Origin: an uncultured Mycoplasmatota bacterium
GTDB lineage: Bacteria > Bacillota_I > Bacilli_A > RF39 > UBA660
Length of the DNA stretch: 64,000 nt
Direction of reading: 5' to 3'
Assembly: GCA_900554315.1 (NCBI GenBank)
Contig: USGP01000004.1
Coordinates: 1 to 64,000, forward strand
The translations under genes and the position numbers were made by a program. Shown piece after piece: positions 33,763-41,136 of this stretch; the stretch's first letter is position 1; every line of letters begins with the position of its first letter. Below the pieces are notes generated by a model. That model saw only the letters and a program-made list of their open reading frames with translations. It did not search any database and was not told where the DNA came from.

Positions 33763-36718
33763 ATAATGTTTCGATTGCATCATTTAATTTAACACTTACT
33801 AATTTAGAAACTCCAGACTCTTGCATCGTAATTCCATATAAAGTGTTGGCATACTCCATTGTCTTCTTTTTATGGGTAATAATTAAGAATTGTGTTTTAT
33901 TTTTATAGTGGTCTAGATATTTTCCAAATTGAGCAACGTTTGCTTCATCTAGGGCTGCTTCTACTTCATCAAATAAACAGAATGGGACTGTTCTAACATT
34001 TAATATCGCAAATAATAGTGATATTGCTGTTAGAGTTTTTTCTCCACCTGATAGTAAAGAAATAGTTGTTAATTTTTTTCCTGGTGGAGATGCGACAATT
34101 TCTACTCCTGTTGTTAATAAATTATCTGGTTCTGTCAATTTTAAATCTGCATTTCCTCCACCAAATAATTCTTTAAAGACTTGTTTGAACTCTTTGGTAA
34201 TCTGTTCAAATGTCGTTTGAAATTCTTCCTTCATGACATCGTCCATCTCATTCATAATTTCCAATAATGTATCTTCTGCTTTTAATAAGTCTTCTCTTTG
34301 ATTGGTTAAAAATACATATCTTGTATTTACTCTTTCATATTCTTCTATGGCTGCTAGATTTACCATACCAATTCTTTTAATATTAGCTCGATAGACACTT
34401 ACTTTACTTCTTGCCTCTTCTGGTTCTACATCTAGATGATATTTTTCTTTGGCTTTTTCGAAGGTCAATTCATATTCTGTATTTAAAGTCTCTAACATGG
34501 TATCCATTTTTATTTCAATTCGATTTAAATAAACTTCTTTTTCGTGTAATGTTTTTTCTAAATTTCTAAGATTGGCATTTTTTACTTTATCTTGAGCTAT
34601 TCTTTCTTCTGATTCTCTTTTGATTTCTTCTATATCATTTTTTACTTGTTCTATTCTTACTTGGATAGATGCTTTTTCAGCATTTAATGTGTGATATTGT
34701 TCAATTAATTCTTGTTCTTTATCACTTAATGCATTGTTAGATATGGCATTTAAAGCCTGCCACTTTTTTTCTATTTCTTCTAAATAATTTCTTTGTTCTT
34801 TGATTTCTGTTGCTTTGGTATCATATTTTTCTTTTATCGTTACTTTATTTTTAGAATCTGTAAATTCTTCTTCTTCTATAGCTCTTTTTTCTTCTTCTAC
34901 TTCATCTAATTCTTTTTTGATTTCTTCTAGTTCTTGATTCATTAATGATACTTGTTCTAACTGACGCTTTAATTCTTGTTTTAATACGATGATACTTTTT
35001 GTTTGATGAATCACAGATCCTCCGGTTAGGCTTCCTCCTACATTCACTACATCTCCATCTAGGCTTACTACTTTGTAACGTCTATTTGTCTTTTGACTAA
35101 GTCTAGTTGCAGAATCTAAATCTTTCGATACAATTACCATACCTAGTTGATTTTCTACTATATTTTGATAGGCTTTATCATATTCCACTAAATCACTTAG
35201 CACTCCGATAAAATCTTCATCTTTTTCTAATACTTTTAAAGAATCTTTATCTATATATCTTGATTTAATAACTGTTAATGGGAAGAAAGTTCCTCTTCCT
35301 AAGTGATTATCCTTTAAGAAGTTAATGGCTTTTTTGGCAGATAGTTCATCTGATGTAATGATAAAGTTCTTGTTAGCAGCTATTGCAATATTTAAAGCTT
35401 TTACATATTCATCTTTGGTATTTAGAATATTACCAATCGTATTATGTATTCCCGTCAAAGAAGAAGTTTCTAAAACTTTTCTAATTCCGTTTGGTAAATC
35501 TCCACCCTCTTCAATTTCTCGTCTTAAACTATTTATTTTATGATTTAGACTAATAATATTTCTTTCATGGGTTGAATAATCACTTGTTAACATATTTTTC
35601 TTGCTGTTTACTTTTTGAAGTTTCTGAGTGCTTGATTGCTCTTTACTATCTACTTTTTTGCCATCTTCAATAATAACATCTAATTCTGTTTTTAATTTTT
35701 GGATAGTTGCTTCTACTTTTGCTTTTTCTTCTAGTGTTTTTCTTAGTTCTTCTTCTACTTGTTCTTTATCTTGATTTTGTTTATTTCTTTCTTGGAGTAA
35801 GTTTTTTTCTCCATTTACTTTTTCTACCATTTCGGTTACTTCTAGAAGTCTTCTTTGTAAACTAGATTGTTCTTTTTCTAGTTTTTCTAATTTATTTGCT
35901 TGCTCTAAGTCTAGGGCGTCATTTTTAGAAGATTCATTGGATAATTCCATAACTTCTTTTTCTAATTTTTCTTTTTCTGTCTTTACTCGTTCTAATTCAA
36001 TACTGGCATTTTCTATATCATATGCTAGTAAAGCAACTTCATAGTTGTCTAACCCTTTTTTATTTTCTAAATACATTTGGGCTTTTTCACTTTGTTCTTT
36101 TAGAGGTGCGACTTGGTTTTCTAACTCACTAATAATATCATTTACTCTATCAATATTATTATGTGTTCTGTCTAATTTACGTAATGCTTCTTCTTTTCTC
36201 TTTTTATATTTTAATATTCCAGCGGCTTCTTCAAAGATCGTTCTTCTATCGGTTGGAGAGTCACTTAATATTTTCTCTACCTCGCCTTGAGAAATAATAT
36301 TAAAAGATTCTTTTCCCATTCCGGTATCTAATAATAAATTATTAATATCTTTTAATCTACATTTTTCACCATTTAAATAATATTCGTTTTCTCCGCTACG
36401 ATAAACTCTTCTTTTGATTGATAATTCTGTATAAGGAACGTTTAAAAAATGGTCAGAGTTGTCAAATACTAGTTCTACTGACGCTACATTTAAAGGATTT
36501 CTACTTTTACTTCCAGAAAAAATAACTTCACTCATAGAGCCTTCTCCACGAAGGGATTTTACAGATTGTTCTCCAAGGACCCATCTAACGGCATCTACAA
36601 CATTACTTTTTCCTGAACCATTTGGTCCTACTATACAAGTTATTTTGTCATCTAATTTAATATCTAGTTTATCGGCAAAGGATTTAAACCCACTTGCTAC
36701 TATTTCTTTTAAGTACAT
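33761..36718 (-). CDS. smc: Chromosome condensation protein SMC (short-armed)
   Basis: This 985-residue SMC ATPase starts at ATG 36718 (MYLKEIVASGFKSFADK) with AGGGTGA upstream; a longer upstream frame lacks family sequence. Walker A is GPNGSGKS (31-38), the signature is LLSGGEKTLTAISLLFAI, and Walker B is PFCLFDEVEAALDEANV. The hinge domain (GIHNTIGNIL to KVVSLDGDVVNVGGSLTGG) lies between two coiled-coil arms. Typical Bacillus SMC has about 1190 residues; the roughly 200-residue deficit lies in the arms, while heads and hinge are complete. A similar length is known from Mycoplasma SMC. ScpA/ScpB partners are not in the window. Confidence 0.93.
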   Translation of the reverse strand: MYLKEIVASGFKSFADKLDIKLDDKITCIVGPNGSGKSNVVDAVRWVLGEQSVKSLRGEGSMSEVIFSGSKSRNPLNVASVELVFDNSDHFLNVPYTELSIKRRVYRSGENEYYLNGEKCRLKDINNLLLDTGMGKESFNIISQGEVEKILSDSPTDRRTIFEEAAGILKYKKRKEEALRKLDRTHNNIDRVNDIISELENQVAPLKEQSEKAQMYLENKKGLDNYEVALLAYDIENASIELERVKTEKEKLEKEVMELSNESSKNDALDLEQANKLEKLEKEQSSLQRRLLEVTEMVEKVNGEKNLLQERNKQNQDKEQVEEELRKTLEEKAKVEATIQKLKTELDVIIEDGKKVDSKEQSSTQKLQKVNSKKNMLTSDYSTHERNIISLNHKINSLRREIEEGGDLPNGIRKVLETSSLTGIHNTIGNILNTKDEYVKALNIAIAANKNFIITSDELSAKKAINFLKDNHLGRGTFFPLTVIKSRYIDKDSLKVLEKDEDFIGVLSDLVEYDKAYQNIVENQLGMVIVSKDLDSATRLSQKTNRRYKVVSLDGDVVNVGGSLTGGSVIHQTKSIIVLKQELKRQLEQVSLMNQELEEIKKELDEVEEEKRAIEEEEFTDSKNKVTIKEKYDTKATEIKEQRNYLEEIEKKWQALNAISNNALSDKEQELIEQYHTLNAEKASIQVRIEQVKNDIEEIKRESEERIAQDKVKNANLRNLEKTLHEKEVYLNRIEIKMDTMLETLNTEYELTFEKAKEKYHLDVEPEEARSKVSVYRANIKRIGMVNLAAIEEYERVNTRYVFLTNQREDLLKAEDTLLEIMNEMDDVMKEEFQTTFEQITKEFKQVFKELFGGGNADLKLTEPDNLLTTGVEIVASPPGKKLTTISLLSGGEKTLTAISLLFAILNVRTVPFCLFDEVEAALDEANVAQFGKYLDHYKNKTQFLIITHKKKTMEYANTLYGITMQESGVSKLVSVKLNDAIETL

Positions 36719-36796
36719 ACTCTTCACCCTGTAATTAAGTATACTATAATTTTCAAGGTAAAACAATGAAAAGTCTTGTTTCTTCTTGTTTTAACA

Positions 36797-36824
36797 TAAA
36801 AAAATCATTCTTTCGAATGATTTT
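36797..36824 (-). terminator. Terminator of the 516-residue gene
   Basis: A ten-base stem AAAATCATTC/GAATGATTTT with a TTTC loop is followed by a T run on the minus strand. Confidence 0.85.
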
Positions 36825-36828
36825 ATTT

Positions 36829-38379
36829 TTATCTAGGAACATAAACTTTTCCAGTTGATTCTAGGTCTTTTAAAACAGCACTAGTATCTCCTGTTTTTGG
36901 AGCATTAATTTCTTCTTGAACTCTACTTTGCCAGTTTCCGGCATGAACGATACGTCTACAAGCAGGATTTTCTATTAATTCACTTTTTGGTAAAATGGAT
37001 AATCTTACAAAATCAGTAAAGTCCATTGTATAAATTGCTTGTCCATCAGCAACTCTACCAGTTTCAGCATTTTCAAAGAATTTATCTAAAATTACTTTAC
37101 CATTTGGATAAATGTATCCTATGTATCCGTTAAATGTATTTTCTCCCTTAATACGGAAAAATGGATCTGTTTGTTCATAGAATTCTTTCTTTTCCATAAA
37201 TAAGTCTAGTAAACGTTCTTGTTTTCTTCTTTTTTCTTCTTCTGTTCTGTGTTCTGCCCCAATTTGTTTTCCTGTTGCTACTGCTATTTGATCTAATTCT
37301 GACTTTGGTAAGAACTTCCAGTTAGCTTGAATGTCTTCTAGTCTTGTTCTTACAAATTCTTCTGCTTCTTTTAATGTTAGTCCATCTAATTCATGTTCTC
37401 CAAAAGATAGAAGTTGAATTTCTGGATGACTTACTACAAATTCCTTGTATTGATTGTAAACATCTTTTGGTGTAATTGTAACGCCTTGTTCCTTGCGGCC
37501 TAATTCTACATTGTTTACATTACCAACTGTAATTTGTAATTTATCATCTTGCTTCTTATCCGGATTTTCTTTAAAGTAATTAGCAACAAAGATTAGGTAA
37601 CGTTGTGGGTCGTCACTTCCATAAGTTTTGGCTGCTTTTATAAATTCAGAAGCCAAATATAAATCTAATTTTTCTTTGTTTCTTGGTGATAGGCTTTCAA
37701 AATTAATTGGATGTTGCTCCATGAATGCTATAATTTCTGGAACGTGATCTACAATGTTTTGTAGTGCCTTAGCACAATCTCTAGAGAATTTATTAACACT
37801 TGTTGGTTTACTATGAACAAAATCCGGTATATTAGTAACACCAAATTGTTTAAGGTTTTGTTTAATAAACATTCTTTCTATTGCCGAAAATCTTGATAAA
37901 TTTTGAGCACATAATTTTAATTGTCTTTCTGCTTCTAATCTTTTTTCATATTTTAAATATAAAGATGGAAAGTTTCTTTGTAATTCTTTTGCTGTTTGCA
38001 TCCTTTGTAATTTAGAAAGATATGGTTTGGTCTCTTGTTGTGCCCATTTCAGAAATTCTTTGTTAGTTAGCCCATTTGAAAAATTAACAACTGGCATGTT
38101 TAAGTTCATAACTAATGTACTCATTATTGCAGATGGAGAAAAAATAATGCTTTTTTCTAGTGTGTTTTCGTCTGTTTTTACTTGCATTGTTTGGAAAAAT
38201 TCAATATCTTCAGTTGGCCCTAGCGATGCAATATAATCCATTAATTTGCCTTGAGCAGCTGTAATAATTTTTTCAGTTTGTTTTGGATTTTCAAATAATG
38301 ATATGATGTCTGCAGCTCGTAAAATAACTGGTGTTTCAATTGGTACACCTCTTTGAATATTTTGTGTCAATACCGACAT
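36829..38379 (-). CDS. Soluble protein of unknown function, 516 residues
   Basis: No family is recognised. The start is ATG 38379 behind AAAAGGGGGA; an upstream extension lacks a ribosome site. The first 330 residues are largely helical, with NGLTNKEFLKWAQQE and a basic helix near 100-150. A C-terminal region from about 400 has beta-rich sequence: FRIKGENTFNGYIGYIYPNG, then GQAIYTMDFTDFVRLS, and ends KVYVPR. It has no signal peptide or membrane helix. It is transcribed alone from a perfect TTGACA-17-TATAAT promoter, which suggests high expression, and ends at a strong terminator. Confidence 0.75.
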   Translation of the reverse strand: MSVLTQNIQRGVPIETPVILRAADIISLFENPKQTEKIITAAQGKLMDYIASLGPTEDIEFFQTMQVKTDENTLEKSIIFSPSAIMSTLVMNLNMPVVNFSNGLTNKEFLKWAQQETKPYLSKLQRMQTAKELQRNFPSLYLKYEKRLEAERQLKLCAQNLSRFSAIERMFIKQNLKQFGVTNIPDFVHSKPTSVNKFSRDCAKALQNIVDHVPEIIAFMEQHPINFESLSPRNKEKLDLYLASEFIKAAKTYGSDDPQRYLIFVANYFKENPDKKQDDKLQITVGNVNNVELGRKEQGVTITPKDVYNQYKEFVVSHPEIQLLSFGEHELDGLTLKEAEEFVRTRLEDIQANWKFLPKSELDQIAVATGKQIGAEHRTEEEKRRKQERLLDLFMEKKEFYEQTDPFFRIKGENTFNGYIGYIYPNGKVILDKFFENAETGRVADGQAIYTMDFTDFVRLSILPKSELIENPACRRIVHAGNWQSRVQEEINAPKTGDTSAVLKDLESTGKVYVPR

Positions 38380-38406
38380 ATTAATCCCCCTTTTCATTGT
38401 TGATAT

Positions 38407-38435
38407 ATTATACCACAAAAAAGCAAAAGTGTCAA
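38407..38435 (-). promoter_or_regulatory. Perfect sigma-A promoter of the 516-residue gene
   Basis: TTGACA (38435-38430), 17 bases, TATAAT (38412-38407) with TGG before the -10 on the minus strand. The -35 lies inside the 3' arm of the preceding terminator hairpin. Confidence 0.9.
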
Positions 38436-38445
38436 CTTGACACTT
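38421..38445 (-). terminator. Terminator of the 92-residue gene, sharing a -35
   Basis: A nine-base stem AAGTGTCAA/TTGACACTT around one unpaired base is followed by TTTTGCTTTTTT on the minus strand. The 3' arm contains the -35 of the next promoter. Confidence 0.65.
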
Positions 38446-38724
38446 CTATTTTTTCTTTGTTAATACTTTGTTTTTATCCTTGTGTTCTTTTTTCTTTTTA
38501 CCTGATAAATATCCTACTCCAAAAGCTGCTACTCCAATAGGAACAACTTTAATCCAAGGATTGTCTTCTCTTGATTGTTCTTCTTGTACTTCTACTTTTG
38601 GTGGGTCAATCGTAATCTCTTTAGCTTGAACAGTAGTTGGTAAAAAGATATTTCCCATTAATAAAACTGAACATAATATTATAGCTGTTTTGGTTACTTT
38701 GATATTAGTAGGTAGTAATTTCAT
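38446..38724 (-). CDS. Small exported protein with lysine-rich tail
   Basis: This 92-residue protein has a signal peptide (about 1-34, ending TTVQA), a short Pro/Glu-rich linker, a hydrophobic segment (VVPIGVAAFGVGYLSG, about 61-76) and a very Lys-rich C-terminus. It is thus a mature small membrane protein with an inside-positive tail, somewhat like a sortase-type anchor without a motif. The start overlaps the preceding lipoprotein's end (TAATATG) with no ribosome site of its own, so translation is probably coupled. The N-terminus MKL..TNIKVTKTA resembles that of the upstream lipoprotein. No family is recognised. Confidence 0.7.
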   Translation of the reverse strand: MKLLPTNIKVTKTAIILCSVLLMGNIFLPTTVQAKEITIDPPKVEVQEEQSREDNPWIKVVPIGVAAFGVGYLSGKKKKEHKDKNKVLTKKK

Positions 38725-38725
38725 A

Positions 38726-39586
38726 TTATTTGCTTTTTCCCTTCTCTATTATATCTTTTTCTTTTACTTCTGATGTCATTAGTTCATTTCCTAGTATTGT
38801 CTTTTTTGCTTTTACTCCAGAATAGCAACTTATTTTAATTAAATCTAATGACTCGGAAACATCTTTCATTGTATCATCAAATGATGGATTTGACTCAGAT
38901 TGCATGTCATATATTTTATAAATCATATCTCCATATATAGAATGGTTATCTACTTTTACGTCTACTACTTTACCACTGATTGGATCGGATACTGATAGTA
39001 GTAAATCTGCACTATCGGATTTTTGTCCTAAGATAGTTACAGAAGAAAAATATTCTGCTTCTAACCCTACATATTCACAAGCAGCACCTTTTACACTTCT
39101 AAATAAACCATCTAAAACGATTTTCCTTCCATCTTTATCAATCTTTCCAGCAGCATAAGTTTTTAAATATGATAGGTTTTGTTCTACTCTAGCTCTTTCT
39201 ATTTCTGTTAAATTGTCTGAATCTAGGCTTTCCACTAATAACTTAATGTCTTCTAAACTTAATTCTTGTAATTCTTCTTTTGATTCCTGGGCTAATTCTT
39301 TGTAGTCATCACCTAAATCCAAATCATCTAATAATTTATAGATATTTACTTGTTCTTCTAGCGTAGATAAGTTTTCTAATGTGCCTTCATCGTTTTCTTC
39401 GGCATCCATGGATAATACATAATCCATATTAGAATTTTCTTTGTTAGCAGATACTGATGTTTCTATTGGTTCTTTTATAGCTGGATCATCTGATGCACAA
39501 CTATATAATCCTCCTGATAATAATATAATGGACAAAATAGCTGCTGCTTTTCTTGTTGCTTTAATATTTTTTCCTTTTAATTTCAT
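38726..39586 (-). CDS. Probable lipoprotein
   Basis: This 286-residue protein has a signal peptide with LYSC as a loose lipobox (Cys near residue 29), then an acidic linker. The mature part has an N-terminal helical region (Leu/Glu-rich, about 70-135) and a mixed alpha/beta C-terminal domain with VSDPISGKVVDVKVDN and a YDMQSESNPSFDD motif. Family unknown. It starts at ATG behind AAGGGGGA with a perfect TTGACA-17-TATAAT promoter and is followed immediately by the small exported protein, suggesting the two act together at the membrane surface (inference). Confidence 0.75.
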   Translation of the reverse strand: MKLKGKNIKATRKAAAILSIILLSGGLYSCASDDPAIKEPIETSVSANKENSNMDYVLSMDAEENDEGTLENLSTLEEQVNIYKLLDDLDLGDDYKELAQESKEELQELSLEDIKLLVESLDSDNLTEIERARVEQNLSYLKTYAAGKIDKDGRKIVLDGLFRSVKGAACEYVGLEAEYFSSVTILGQKSDSADLLLSVSDPISGKVVDVKVDNHSIYGDMIYKIYDMQSESNPSFDDTMKDVSESLDLIKISCYSGVKAKKTILGNELMTSEVKEKDIIEKGKSK

Positions 39587-39614
39587 AGGAAATCCCCCTT
39601 CTCAACTGTGCTTG

Positions 39615-39643
39615 ATTATAACACATTTGTTTTAGTTTGTCAA
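39615..39643 (-). promoter_or_regulatory. Perfect sigma-A promoter of the lipoprotein pair
   Basis: TTGACA (39643-39638), 17 bases, TATAAT (39620-39615) on the minus strand, 28 bases before the start codon. Confidence 0.9.
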
Positions 39644-39709
39644 TTTACAATCAATCTTTGCATTATGCTCTTTTTCGTAGTACGATATAGTTATAAAGGA
39701 GGGAGAATT

Positions 39710-40210
39710 ATGAATTTTCCTTATTCTGATGAAGCAAAGTCTTTTCGAGCCATTCTTGATAACCCAGCTTTACTATCTACTTTGCCAACTTGCTTAAAAT
39801 ATGATACGGAATTTTTAGATATTTTCTATATTGTTTTAGGTGACGAAATTGCTCCATACATTCCTTATCAAATTTTTGAAAAGCTAAAGTATGGCGACAG
39901 ACAAAAAGCTTCTTCTGGTTTACAGGTTGAAAATGCTCCTAAGACTATGTTAGGAGATGAAGAAGATGTTATCCATCAATTATTTTCTGATCCTTCTTCT
40001 TTATCTTTATTGTCTACAGATGACAAGTACGATGACTCCTTGTTAGAAATTATGTACTTGTTGTGGGGTGATGAGATTTCTCCCTATATTCCTGATGAGA
40101 TGTATCAACAATTAGTTGTGGAAGAGTCTATGCGTACCTATCATCTTCAATATGAAAGAGAATGTGAAGACTGGGCCAAAAACTTTCCGGGGTCTAAAAA
40201 GAAAAAATAA
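39710..40210 (+). CDS. Protein with an internal duplicated about 50-residue domain
   Basis: This 166-residue soluble protein starts at ATG 39710 behind AAAGGAGGGAG; the longer upstream frame has no ribosome site and runs through the promoter region. Two homologous halves are visible. Residues about 10-60 and 85-135 share the pattern L-x-x-P-x-x-LS-x-L-x-T-x-x-KYD-x-x-x-L-x-I-x-Y...GDEI-x-PYIP. The second half ends in a charged helix and a GSKKKK tail. No family is known to me. It is divergent from the lipoprotein gene and convergent with the NodB-like gene. Confidence 0.75.
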   Translation: MNFPYSDEAKSFRAILDNPALLSTLPTCLKYDTEFLDIFYIVLGDEIAPYIPYQIFEKLKYGDRQKASSGLQVENAPKTMLGDEEDVIHQLFSDPSSLSLLSTDDKYDDSLLEIMYLLWGDEISPYIPDEMYQQLVVEESMRTYHLQYERECEDWAKNFPGSKKKK

Positions 40211-40237
40211 ATGTTATCGGTTGATAACATTTATTTT
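40209..40237. terminator. Bidirectional terminator between convergent genes
   Basis: A ten-base stem AAATGTTATC with its complement and a GGTT loop lies between the convergent genes, followed by ATTTTT on the plus strand. Confidence 0.75.
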
Positions 40238-41085
40238 TCATATTCTTCGCTTAATAATGTTTGTAGAGTTACTAACTGATATCCTCTTGATTTAATATAA
40301 TTAATAATCGTTGGCAATTCTGTTTCTACAATACTATTTATTGGTAAAGAGATAATCGCTCCATTTTGTAATTTATCTTTTATCTCTTGAAAAGGGCTAT
40401 TAGTTATCTTTATTGTTGGTGTTACTGTATGTAGCTTCAGTTTACTACATAGTTCTATTACTTCTTTATTGTCATAGTCAGCATAACAGTACCGGGCAGC
40501 ATTACCTGTTATATTTTTTAAATACTGAATTGCAGATTGAAAATAGATTTCTTCATAGTGATGATTGTAATTTAAAATTTCTAGCTCGTGATTTTTTATA
40601 TTTTTTACTGTTGCTAGATTATTTTCTAACCATAGGCCATCTAGAAAAAAAGTTGCGGGAATATTTTCTTGATTTATAATTCTTATTATTTCTTCTGGAT
40701 TAGATTGGTTTTCGATTGGAAACAATAAAGCTACTTCTCTATTTTCTCCATTTCCTCCTATTACAAATTTATCATATGTATCCTCTATGGAAACGGTTGG
40801 GGTCGTTTCTTTGAACACTGTTAACATTTCATTATAGGCACCATATTGCTTCATTTTTTGATATGTTTTATCAATATCTACCGTTTGTCCATTCTTTCCA
40901 GATTTTATCTTATTTCCGTCTGTTTTAGCATCCATTGCTTCTATTTCTTTTTTCTTGCTTTCTTCTTTGATTTGTTTCATTAGTGGATCTGTTTGTCTAA
41001 TTAGATTTATAGTTTTATCTGTGTAATAAAAACTAAATAATACTAGGGCTATTACTGATATCATTTGTAATAGTTTTTTTATCAT
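40231..41085 (-). CDS. Degenerate polysaccharide-deacetylase (NodB-fold) membrane protein
   Basis: This 284-residue protein has an N-terminal transmembrane helix, a charged linker to about residue 110 and a C-terminal NodB-like fold: VALLFPIENQ where active enzymes have V-A-L-T-F-D-D-G, then IPATFFLDG (usually ATFFV-x-G), NYNHHYEE at the H-x-x-x-H position, and a final GYQLVTLQTLL strand. The catalytic Asp pair is lost and the His pattern is altered, so it is probably inactive as a deacetylase and may bind carbohydrate or proteins. The start is ATG 41085 behind AGGTGAT; an in-frame GTG at 41094 overlaps that site. Confidence 0.75.
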   Translation of the reverse strand: MIKKLLQMISVIALVLFSFYYTDKTINLIRQTDPLMKQIKEESKKKEIEAMDAKTDGNKIKSGKNGQTVDIDKTYQKMKQYGAYNEMLTVFKETTPTVSIEDTYDKFVIGGNGENREVALLFPIENQSNPEEIIRIINQENIPATFFLDGLWLENNLATVKNIKNHELEILNYNHHYEEIYFQSAIQYLKNITGNAARYCYADYDNKEVIELCSKLKLHTVTPTIKITNSPFQEIKDKLQNGAIISLPINSIVETELPTIINYIKSRGYQLVTLQTLLSEEYEK

Positions 41086-41110
41086 TATTATCACCTAGAA
41101 TAATATATGA

Positions 41111-41136
41111 AAAAAAAGTTCATTTCTGAACTTTTT
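41111..41136 (-). terminator. Terminator of pnp
   Basis: A ten-base stem AAAAAGTTCA/TGAACTTTTT with a four-base loop plus a T run on the minus strand; it overlaps the pnp stop. Confidence 0.85.

Noticed and set aside
36719..36766. Longer SMC N-terminus
   Set aside because: The 16 extra residues are absent from the SMC family, which starts MYLKxIxxxGFKSF; the ribosome site fits 36718.
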